NCBI GenBank assembly: GCA_012518475.1
Contig: JAAYSB010000042.1
Span: 1-6,739 of the forward strand
DNA length: 6,739 bases
Source: Intrasporangiaceae bacterium
GTDB lineage: Bacteria > Actinomycetota > Actinomycetes > Actinomycetales > Dermatophilaceae
Direction: 5' to 3'
Positions 1 to 5,532 of the stretch are shown in pieces. Numbering within the stretch: position 1 is the first letter of the stretch; the number at the start of each line of letters is the position of its first letter. The notes under the pieces are model-generated. The model worked only from the letters and a program-made list of their open reading frames with translations, searched no databases and was not told the DNA's origin. The translations under genes and the position numbers were made by a program.

Positions 1-303
1 GCGATCGTCGGTCGCCCCGACGTCGCCTTCCTCGACGAGCCGACCGCAGGTCTCGACCCGCATGCCCGCCTCGACGTCTGGGACGTCATCGGGGACCTCG
101 CCGGACGAGGTGCCTGCGTCGTCGTCACGACCCACTCCTTCGAGGAGGCCGAGCGGCTCGCCGATGACGTCGTCATCATGGACTCCGGCTCCGTCGTCGC
201 TCAGGGCACCCTCTCGAACCTGACGGCCGACGAGTCGTTGGAGTCGGTGTTCTTCCGGCTGACCCGGCCGGCCGGGCGCCGCCAGCGGCGGGCCGAGTCG
301 TGA
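1..303 (+). CDS. ABC transporter ATP-binding protein, C-terminal part (5' end outside window)
   Basis: This is the last 100 residues of an ABC ATPase, the cytoplasmic subunit that powers the membrane permease encoded next. Reading from base 1, the Walker B motif with its catalytic Glu is VAFLDEP (residues 8-14 of the fragment), followed directly by the D-loop (TAGLDP, 15-20). The switch His is H45 in VVTTHSFEEAERLAD. The Walker A and LSGGQ signature motifs are not present because the window starts just after where the signature should end. The style (TAGLDP, then HSFEEAERLADDVVIMDSG) is that of drug/antibiotic-type exporters of the ABC-2 class. The C-terminus is short and Arg-rich (GRRQRR, 92-97). 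The TGA stop overlaps the GTG start of the permease by 4 bases, so the two are translationally coupled. In mycobacteria the equivalent gene lies between suf genes and ctaA. Family call is firm; the substrate is unknown. Confidence 0.93.
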   Translation, partial: AIVGRPDVAFLDEPTAGLDPHARLDVWDVIGDLAGRGACVVVTTHSFEEAERLADDVVIMDSGSVVAQGTLSNLTADESLESVFFRLTRPAGRRQRRAES

Positions 304-1040
304 GTGCACCGGCCGGCGCCTCCCAGCGCGTCCTCGCCCAGACCCGGTTCGAGGCGATGTCGATGCTGCGCAACGGCGAGCAGTTCCTCGTCTCGATCCT
401 GCTGCCGCTGCTCAGCCTCATCATCCTCACCTACTCCCCCTTCCCCGACCTGGCCGAGCCCAGGATCGATGTCGTGGCTCCTGGCGTCCTCTCGCTTGCG
501 GTCGTCTCCATGGCGTTCACGGGCCAGGCGATCGCGACGGCCTTCGACCGCCGCTACGGCGTCCTGCGTCTACTCGGGGTGACACCGCTCGGACGCGGTG
601 GTCTTATCGTCGCCAAGACCTTCGCCGTCGTCGTCTTCTATGTCCTCCAGCTCGTCGTACTCGGCGGGATCGCTCTGGCGATGGGGTGGCGGCCGGAACT
701 CTCCGGGGTTCCTCCCCTGCTCCTGACGATCGTCATCGGTGTCCTCTGCTTCGTCGCCCTGGCCATGCTCGTTGCCGGCACGCTGCGGGCCGAGGCCGTT
801 CTCGCAGTGGCCAACCTGCTCTGGGTGCTGTTCCTCGGTCTCGGGCTCGTGCTTCCGACCGGGTCCTTGCCCGGACCGCTCGGCACGATCGCCGCATGGC
901 TTCCCTCCGGGCTGCTCGGGGATGCGGCCCGCGCCGCGAGCCTCGACGGCGCCTGGCCGTGGACCCAGTGGCTCCTGCTCCTGATCTGGGGCGCTGCCGC
1001 CGGCCTCCTCGCCCGCCGCCTCTTCCGCTGGAGCGACTGA
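300..1040 (+). CDS. ABC-2 type transporter permease
   Basis: Integral membrane subunit (246 aa) of the exporter whose ATPase ends just upstream. The protein starts with a short cytoplasmic, amphipathic segment typical of ABC-2 permeases (TRFEAMSMLRNGEQFL, residues 15-30). About six hydrophobic segments follow, near residues 29-46, 60-80, 102-127, 137-161, 165-186 and 222-240. The loop FDRRYGVLRLLGVTPLGRG (82-100) between helices 2 and 3 is a recognisable feature of this permease type and probably contacts the ATPase. The GTG start at 300 lies inside the ATPase stop (GTGA overlap), which argues for translational coupling and equal subunit amounts. No signal peptide is visible. The complex would be a dimer of permease plus ATPase. 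What it exports cannot be read from the sequence. The same pair sits beside ctaA in many actinobacteria, so a role near heme or cytochrome oxidase maturation is possible but unproven. Confidence 0.9.
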   Translation: MSAPAGASQRVLAQTRFEAMSMLRNGEQFLVSILLPLLSLIILTYSPFPDLAEPRIDVVAPGVLSLAVVSMAFTGQAIATAFDRRYGVLRLLGVTPLGRGGLIVAKTFAVVVFYVLQLVVLGGIALAMGWRPELSGVPPLLLTIVIGVLCFVALAMLVAGTLRAEAVLAVANLLWVLFLGLGLVLPTGSLPGPLGTIAAWLPSGLLGDAARAASLDGAWPWTQWLLLLIWGAAAGLLARRLFRWSD

Positions 1041-1049
1041 ACCCCAGCT

Positions 1050-1068
1050 TTCCCGCCTGAGGCGGGAA
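1050..1068. terminator. Short GC-rich hairpin after the permease gene
   Basis: Ten bases after the permease stop, TTCCCGCC (1050-1057) pairs perfectly with GGCGGGAA (1061-1068) around a TGA loop: an 8-bp stem with a 3-base loop. It is a plausible transcription terminator for the ABC transporter operon. There is no T-run on either side, so it is not a classical intrinsic terminator, although actinobacterial terminators often lack one. Its right arm overlaps the left arm of the longer inverted repeat next to it, so both cannot form at once. Confidence 0.5.
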
Positions 1069-1118
1069 GTGCGGTCTTCGCACAGCTAAGGAAGCTGGGC
1101 GAAGACCTCACTTCCTGT
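1062..1118. repeat. Long imperfect inverted repeat (hairpin) upstream of ctaA
   Basis: Three consecutive arms pair around one centre. GGAAGTG (1065-1071) pairs with CACTTCC (1109-1115), GGTCTTCGC (1073-1081) with GCGAAGACC (1099-1107), and CAGCT (1083-1087) with AGCTG (1093-1097). The loop is AAGGA (1088-1092). Only two single-base mismatches interrupt 21 Watson-Crick pairs (1072/1108 and 1082/1098), and 1062-1064 can pair further with 1116-1118 using two G.U pairs. A near-copy of part of the centre recurs just outside: GCTAAGGAAGCT (1085-1096) and GCTAAGGACGCT (1119-1130). It could be a terminator between the two transcription units, a leader structure of ctaA, or a dispersed palindromic element. 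There is no T-run. Confidence 0.75.
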
Positions 1119-1181
1119 GCTAAGGACGCTCGAGTGCTCATCGATGACGGGCCGCATGCAGGACCAGAACTGGCGCGAGCG

Positions 1182-1187
1182 TACCCT
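1182..1187 (+). promoter_or_regulatory. Candidate -10 element of a leaderless ctaA promoter
   Basis: TACCCT fits the actinobacterial TANNNT -10 pattern and ends 7 bases before the GTG at 1195. That is the spacing expected when transcription starts on the start codon itself. No Shine-Dalgarno sequence precedes that GTG, which agrees with a leaderless mRNA. I see no good -35 hexamer 16-18 bases upstream, so the call rests on one short motif. Confidence 0.35.
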
Positions 1188-1194
1188 GACCTGT

Positions 1195-2139
1195 GTGACG
1201 GCCTCCCTCTCCACCCAGCACCCGCCAGCGTCGACCGACCAAGGATCAGTGCCCCGGTGGGTGCCGGTTGCCCTGGTCGCCAACGTCGTCTGCCAGATCG
1301 GCATCGTCGTCACCGGTGGCCTGGTCCGACTGACGGGCAGTGGCCTCGGCTGCCCGACGTGGCCGCAGTGCGCCCCCGGCTCCTACACGCCGACGCTGGA
1401 GCAGGCCGAGGGCTACCACAAGTACATCGAGTTCGGGAACCGACTCCTGACGTTCGTCCTCGCCGTGGTCGCCGTGCTGTGTGTGTACGCGGCTGTGAAG
1501 TACCTCCGGCGCAAGCACCTCGTCGTCGCTGCCGCCCTGGTCCTCGGTGGTGTCGCGCTGCAGGCCGGCATCGGTGGGATCACCGTCCTGACCTCCCTGC
1601 ACCCCGTGACGGTCTCGATCCACTTCGTCGTCTCGGCCGCCCTCATCGCGGTGGCGTCCTACCTGTGGTTCGCCCGGCACGAGCCGGCACTCCCCCGGCA
1701 TCTCCTTGCGCCGCGTCCGGTCGGGATCCTCACCTGGGCAACTGCCGGGGTGGGCGCCTTCGTCGTCGTCCTCGGCACGATCGTCACCGGCTCCGGGCCG
1801 CACTCCGGCGATGCCGAGGCTCCAGCCCGCTATCCCTTCGACCCGGCGCAGATGAGCTGGCTGCACGCCGACTCCGTCATGCTCTTCGTCGGTCTCGTCA
1901 TCGGCTCGTGGCTCATCGTCCACCTCACCGCCCGCGCGCCGGATGCCGCCGAGGCCTGGCGTGCGGTGTTCCTCGTCACGGCCGCCCAGGGTCTTATCGG
2001 CTACGTCCAGTACTTCTCCGGGCTGCCCGAGGTCCTCGTCCTCGCGCACATGTTCGGCGCCTCGATCCTCGTCCTGGTCCTGACCCGAGGGGTGCTCTCC
2101 CTCCGCAGCGCCACTCCGGCACCGCCGCACGGTGAGTAG
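1195..2139 (+). CDS. ctaA: Heme A synthase (COX15/CtaA family)
   Basis: Membrane enzyme that oxidises the C8 methyl of heme O to a formyl group, giving heme A for aa3-type cytochrome c oxidase. With the GTG at 1195 it has 314 residues and about eight hydrophobic segments. The first helix runs into VTGGLVRLTGSGLGCPTWPQC (residues 39-59), the family signature with a Cys pair (C53, C59) in the first outer loop. E79 lies in IEFGNR. Likely heme-ligand His residues are H143 (VSIHF), H224 (WLHAD) and H285 (LAHMF). The fourth expected His, in the E-x-x-H-R motif, is Asn (N82). The loop that carries a second Cys pair in Bacillus CtaA has none here. The start is uncertain: in-frame GTG 1117, ATG 1144 and ATG 1156 also exist. 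I prefer 1195 because a -10-like TACCCT precedes it, no start has a good ribosome binding site, and the extra N-terminal residues look non-conserved. 1117 would begin inside the long hairpin. Confidence 0.93.
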   Translation: MTASLSTQHPPASTDQGSVPRWVPVALVANVVCQIGIVVTGGLVRLTGSGLGCPTWPQCAPGSYTPTLEQAEGYHKYIEFGNRLLTFVLAVVAVLCVYAAVKYLRRKHLVVAAALVLGGVALQAGIGGITVLTSLHPVTVSIHFVVSAALIAVASYLWFARHEPALPRHLLAPRPVGILTWATAGVGAFVVVLGTIVTGSGPHSGDAEAPARYPFDPAQMSWLHADSVMLFVGLVIGSWLIVHLTARAPDAAEAWRAVFLVTAAQGLIGYVQYFSGLPEVLVLAHMFGASILVLVLTRGVLSLRSATPAPPHGE

Positions 2140-2166
2140 TGCGGCCACTCAGTAGGGCGGCCGCTC
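2135..2166. repeat. 16-base tandem duplication at the convergent ctaA/ctaB ends
   Basis: AGTAGTGCGGCCACTC (2135-2150) is followed immediately by AGTAGGGCGGCCGCTC (2151-2166), two differences in 16. The first copy contains the ctaA stop codon and the second runs into the ctaB stop codon. It fills the whole gap between the genes. Only a weak 4-bp stem (AGTG 2138-2141 with CACT 2146-2149) is visible, so no convincing terminator is present. Confidence 0.7.
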
Positions 2167-3130
2167 AGATCGGCAGCGCGAAGTACAGCAGAGGGTCGAT
2201 CGCGACCGCGAGGAACAGCAACGTCACATAGCTGATCGAGTAGTGGAACAGCCGCATCGGCTTGAGGACCGACTGGGACTCACCGCGGGCGGAGGCGCGG
2301 CGCAGCCGGTGTGCCTCGGCGATGAACAGTCCGCCACTGAGCACGGCCACCACCGCATACACCCAGCCCATCGGGGCAACGGGGATGAGGGCCAGCGACG
2401 TGAGCACCATCGCCCAGGAGTACACGACGATCTGCAGCGTGACGTGCGTGGCCGGCTTCTCGACCGGGAGCATCGGCACCTCGGCGTTGGCGTAGTCGTC
2501 CTTGAAGGCGAGGGACAGCGGCCAGTAGTGCGGCGGGGTCCACCAGAAGATCACGAGGAAGAGGATCACCGCCGGCCACCCGATCGTCCCGGTGACAGCC
2601 GCCCAGCCGATGAGTACCGGCATGCAGCCGGCGATCCCGCCCCACACGATGTTCTGGCTCGTGTGGCGCTTGAGGAGGATCGTGTAGCCGACGGCGTACA
2701 GGAGAATCGCGGCGACGCTGAGGACGGCGGAGAGCACGTTGACGAAGACGGCGAACCACACCGTCGACAGGACCGTGAGCACGGCGCCGAAGATCATCGC
2801 GGCACGCACGGACACCAGCCCGGTGACGAGGGGGCGGTTGCTCGTCCGGTTCATCTTCGCGTCGATGTCCCGGTCGTAGACCATGTTGAACGTGTTGGCG
2901 GCGCCGGCGGACAGGTAGCCACCGATGAGGGTTGCCACGATGAGCCAGAGGCTGGGGATGCCGCGCTCGGCGAGGAACATGACCGGCACGGTCGTCACAA
3001 GCAGGAGCTCGATGATCCTCGGCTTGGTCAGCGCGACGTAGACACCGACGGTCTCCCGCCAGCCACTCGACGTCCCCTCCGCACGGGTCGCCTGGCCCGT
3101 CCCGGGAGGGTTGTCGATCGCAGTCACCAC
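2165..3130 (-). CDS. ctaB: Protoheme IX farnesyltransferase (heme O synthase)
   Basis: Polytopic membrane prenyltransferase of the UbiA superfamily. It transfers a farnesyl group from farnesyl diphosphate to the 2-vinyl of heme b, giving heme O, the substrate of CtaA. It is 321 residues, slightly above the usual 280-310. The first Asp-rich motif for Mg-diphosphate binding is N82-x3-D86-x3-D90 in NTFNMVYDRDIDAKMNRT. The CtaB-specific core LLKRHTSQNIVWGGIAG (residues 152-168) continues into PVLIGWAAVTG. WWTPPHYWPLSLAFKDDY (196-213) leads to the second Asp motif, followed by AEVPMLP. About nine hydrophobic segments can be counted. Two adjacent GTG codons can serve as start (3130 and 3127); a TAGACT just upstream places a possible leaderless start at 3127. 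The gene converges on ctaA and diverges from tkt. All key motifs are intact. Confidence 0.97.
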   Translation of the reverse strand: MVTAIDNPPGTGQATRAEGTSSGWRETVGVYVALTKPRIIELLLVTTVPVMFLAERGIPSLWLIVATLIGGYLSAGAANTFNMVYDRDIDAKMNRTSNRPLVTGLVSVRAAMIFGAVLTVLSTVWFAVFVNVLSAVLSVAAILLYAVGYTILLKRHTSQNIVWGGIAGCMPVLIGWAAVTGTIGWPAVILFLVIFWWTPPHYWPLSLAFKDDYANAEVPMLPVEKPATHVTLQIVVYSWAMVLTSLALIPVAPMGWVYAVVAVLSGGLFIAEAHRLRRASARGESQSVLKPMRLFHYSISYVTLLFLAVAIDPLLYFALPI

Positions 3131-3133
3131 GGC

Positions 3134-3139
3134 AGTCTA
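3134..3139 (-). promoter_or_regulatory. Candidate -10 element of the ctaB promoter
   Basis: On the minus strand the hexamer reads TAGACT (TANNNT type). Six bases separate it from the second GTG (3127-3125), so transcription could begin on that codon and give a leaderless mRNA. No Shine-Dalgarno sequence is seen before either GTG. The best -35 at 17-base spacing, CTGGCC, matches TTGACA at only three positions. Confidence 0.4.
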
Positions 3140-3176
3140 TCGGGGTGTGGCTCCAGGGCCAGTTCGGGCCGGTCCT

Positions 3177-3191
3177 GGCCGGGCCCCGGCC
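3177..3191. repeat. GC-rich inverted repeat in the ctaB-tkt intergenic region
   Basis: GGCCGGG (3177-3183) and CCCGGCC (3185-3191) are perfect reverse complements around one C. A neighbouring pair, GGCCAG (3157-3162) and CTGGCC (3175-3180), is also symmetric. The location between two divergent promoters would suit an operator. In DNA this rich in G and C, such short palindromes also arise by chance, so function is only a possibility. Confidence 0.3.
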
Positions 3192-3243
3192 TGCCCTTTC
3201 GCTCGGCTGCGACCAGGGGCTGCGATCGAACGGAGCGCACGAC

Positions 3244-3249
3244 TAGTCT
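3244..3249 (+). promoter_or_regulatory. Candidate -10 element of the tkt-tal-pgi promoter
   Basis: TAGTCT (TANNNT type) lies 39 bases before the tkt ATG, leaving room for a 5' leader of roughly 33 bases that includes the ribosome binding site. CTGCGA (3220-3225), 18 bases upstream, is a weak -35 match (three of six). It is the best sigma-A-like candidate in this intergenic region on the + strand. Confidence 0.4.
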
Positions 3250-3272
3250 GTTCGCAGCGCGTTCCCTATCGA

Positions 3273-3278
3273 AAGAGG
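3273..3278 (+). promoter_or_regulatory. Ribosome binding site of tkt
   Basis: AAGAGG lies 10 bases before the ATG at 3289. It fixes that start: no other start codon exists upstream in frame and the next in-frame Met is residue 71. Confidence 0.65.
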
Positions 3279-3288
3279 CACCCCTGCC

Positions 3289-5529
3289 ATGGCTTCGTCG
3301 CCGCGTTCGGCCCCTGCCCGCAGATCCCCCACCCTCGCACCGCCCAGGGCGAAGAAGGTCGGGTGGACCGAGACGGACATCCGCGCCGTGGACACGGTGC
3401 GGGTCCTCGCTGCAGATGCCGTGCAGAAGGTCGGCAACGGCCACCCGGGCACGGCGATCAGCCTGGCTCCGCTGGCCTACCTTCTCTATCAGAACGTCAT
3501 GCGTCACGACCCGAGCGACCTCACCTGGCTCGGCCGCGACCGGTTCGTGCTCTCCTGCGGGCACTCGAGCCTGACCCAGTACATCCAGCTCTACCTCGGC
3601 GGCTTCGGTCTGGAGCTGGCAGACCTCAAGGCGCTGCGCACCTGGGGCAGCAAGACCCCCGGCCACCCCGAGGTCCACCACACGGCTGGAGTCGAGATCA
3701 CGACCGGCCCGCTCGGGTCCGGCCTGGCCTCGGCGGTGGGCATGGCCATGGCGCAGCGGCGCCAGCGCGGACTGCTCGACCCCGACGCCCCCGCGGGGAA
3801 GAGCCCGTTCGACCATCACGTCTGGGTCATCGCCTCCGACGGCGACATCATGGAAGGCGTTGCCTCCGAAGCCTGCTCGCTCGCCGGCCACCAGGAGCTC
3901 GGCAACCTCACAGTGATCTACGACCAGAACCAGATCTCGATCGAGGACGACACCGACATCGCCTTCTCCGAGGACGTCGCCAAGCGCTACGAGTCCTACG
4001 GCTGGAACACCGTGACCGTCGACTGGCGCGGCGATGGTGACGGCGGGGCCTATGTCGAGGACGTCGACGCTCTGTATGCGGCACTCACCAAGAGCCGCAC
4101 GGCCACCCGGCCGACGCTCGTCATCCTGCGGACGATCATCACCTGGCCGGCCCCGAACGCCCAGGACACAGGCGCCTCGCACGGCTCGGCCCTGGGTGCC
4201 GACGAGGTCGCCCTCCTCAAGGAGGTCCTCGGGTTCGACCCGAAGAAGACCTTCCAGGTCGACCGGGCGGTCATCACCCACACCCGCGGCCTGAAGAAGC
4301 GTGCCAAGGCCGACCGCAAGGACTGGGACAAGGCCTACCGCGCGTGGCGCAAGGCGAACAGCGACGGCGCGGCACTGCTCGACCGGCTCGCCTCGGGCAC
4401 CTTGCCGCCCGAGCTGAAGAAGACACTGCCGACCTTCCCCGCGGATGAGAAGGGCGTGGCCACCCGGGCCGCCTCCGGGAAGGTCCTCAATGCCCTCGCG
4501 CCGATCATGCCGGAGCTGTGGGGAGGCTCGGCCGACCTCGCCGGGTCGAACAACACGACGATGGCCGGGGAGCCCTCCTTCGTGCCGCCCGGCAAGCAGA
4601 CCGACGAGTACTCCGGCGGCTGGTACGGCCGTACGCTCCACTTCGGCATCCGCGAGAACGCGATGGGCATGATCCTCAACGGAATCGCCCTCGAGGGCCT
4701 GACCCGCCCCTACGGCGGCACCTTCCTCGTCTTCAGCGACTACATGCGGCCCGCGGTGCGGCTCGCGTGCATCCAGGAGCTGCCCGTCACGTTCGTCTGG
4801 ACGCACGACAGCATCGGCCTCGGTGAGGACGGACCGACCCACCAGCCGATCGAGCACCTCGCCGCCCTGCGCGCCATGCCCGGTCTCTCCGTCGTCCGTC
4901 CGGCCGACGCGAACGAGACGAGTGTGGTCTGGGGCGAGATCCTCCGGCGCGCCGAGCCGGCCGGGCTGTGCCTGAGCCGCCAGGCGGTGCCGACCCTTGA
5001 CCGGTCCCGGTATGCGGCGGCGAGCAACGCGGCCAAGGGCGCATATGTCCTGGCCGAGGCGAGCGGTGGATCCCCGGACGTCATCCTCATCGCCACCGGC
5101 TCGGAGGTCAGCATTGCGCTCGAGGCCCGTGAACGCCTCGAGAAGTCGAAGATGCGGACCCGGGTTGTCTCGATGCCCTGCCGTGAGTGGTTCGCCGAGC
5201 AGAGTGCCGCCTATCGCCGGAAGGTTCTCCCGGACGACGTCCGCGCGAGGGTCTCCGTCGAGGCAGCCTCCCAGTTCGGGTGGCGGGAGATCGTCGGGGA
5301 CGCCGGCGAGACGGTCGCCATCGACCAGTTCGGTGCCTCCGCCGACGCGGCGACGGTGTTCGAGAAGTTCGGGTTCACCCCGGCAGCCGTCGTCAAGGCT
5401 GCGCGTGCCTCACTCAAGCGGGTCAGCGCTGACGCCGCGGCTCGCACGAGCGCCAGGTCCACCGCCAAGACCGACACGACCCCGAGAGGCCGCGCCGCGA
5501 AGAAGGCCGCCGTCTCCGAAGGGAGCTGA
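3289..5529 (+). CDS. tkt: Transketolase
   Basis: Cytoplasmic thiamine-diphosphate (ThDP) enzyme that moves two-carbon units between sugar phosphates (xylulose-5-P to ribose-5-P or erythrose-4-P) in the non-oxidative pentose phosphate pathway. It has 746 residues. N-terminal domain: VGNGHPGTA (48-56), CGHSS (90-94), TTGPLGSG (138-145), and the ThDP/Mg motif SDGDIMEG (183-190), completed by YDQNQ (211-215). Middle domain: WGGSADLAGSN (411-421) and FGIRENAMG (452-460), where E456 is the Glu that activates ThDP. HDSIGLGEDGPTHQP (506-520) includes H518. The C-terminal domain runs to about 705, with IATGSEVSIALEA at 601-613. All catalytic motifs are intact. It is longer than the E. coli enzyme (663 aa) because of about 22 extra N-terminal residues and a basic Ala/Arg/Lys/Thr tail after about 711. 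It is the first gene of a tight operon with tal (3-base gap) and then pgi, and probably has its own promoter at 3244-3249. Confidence 0.98.
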   Translation: MASSPRSAPARRSPTLAPPRAKKVGWTETDIRAVDTVRVLAADAVQKVGNGHPGTAISLAPLAYLLYQNVMRHDPSDLTWLGRDRFVLSCGHSSLTQYIQLYLGGFGLELADLKALRTWGSKTPGHPEVHHTAGVEITTGPLGSGLASAVGMAMAQRRQRGLLDPDAPAGKSPFDHHVWVIASDGDIMEGVASEACSLAGHQELGNLTVIYDQNQISIEDDTDIAFSEDVAKRYESYGWNTVTVDWRGDGDGGAYVEDVDALYAALTKSRTATRPTLVILRTIITWPAPNAQDTGASHGSALGADEVALLKEVLGFDPKKTFQVDRAVITHTRGLKKRAKADRKDWDKAYRAWRKANSDGAALLDRLASGTLPPELKKTLPTFPADEKGVATRAASGKVLNALAPIMPELWGGSADLAGSNNTTMAGEPSFVPPGKQTDEYSGGWYGRTLHFGIRENAMGMILNGIALEGLTRPYGGTFLVFSDYMRPAVRLACIQELPVTFVWTHDSIGLGEDGPTHQPIEHLAALRAMPGLSVVRPADANETSVVWGEILRRAEPAGLCLSRQAVPTLDRSRYAAASNAAKGAYVLAEASGGSPDVILIATGSEVSIALEARERLEKSKMRTRVVSMPCREWFAEQSAAYRRKVLPDDVRARVSVEAASQFGWREIVGDAGETVAIDQFGASADAATVFEKFGFTPAAVVKAARASLKRVSADAAARTSARSTAKTDTTPRGRAAKKAAVSEGS
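5519..5525 (+). promoter_or_regulatory. Ribosome binding site of tal
   Basis: AAGGGAG sits 7 bases before the ATG at 5533 and lies inside the last codons of tkt. Termination at 5529 and initiation at 5533 therefore occur almost at the same place, which favours coupled translation. Confidence 0.8.
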
Positions 5530-5532
5530 GCG

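Noticed and set aside
1134..2135. 333-codon frame starting at GTG 1134, with AAGGA seven bases upstream
   Set aside because: The spacing looks like a ribosome binding site, but the frame is +2 relative to ctaA and encodes an Arg/Pro-rich protein with no membrane segments. AAGGA here is part of the local direct repeat.
2243..3574. 443-codon open frame on the plus strand across ctaB and the tkt start
   Set aside because: It runs antisense through the whole of ctaB and then out of frame through tkt. Its composition is low-complexity Arg/His/Asp/Gly and no motif is seen; it is a shadow frame.
3832..3861. Ser in place of the first Gly of the transketolase GDG motif (SDGDIMEG)
   Set aside because: The Mg-binding Asp and following Gly are intact, and an ASDGD form is familiar from actinobacterial transketolases, so it is ordinary variation.
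3124..4857. 577-codon open frame on the minus strand opposite tkt
   Set aside because: It mirrors the codon structure of tkt in GC-rich DNA. Its protein is Arg/Gly/Asp/Val-rich with no recognisable domain, while tkt on the other strand has every family motif.
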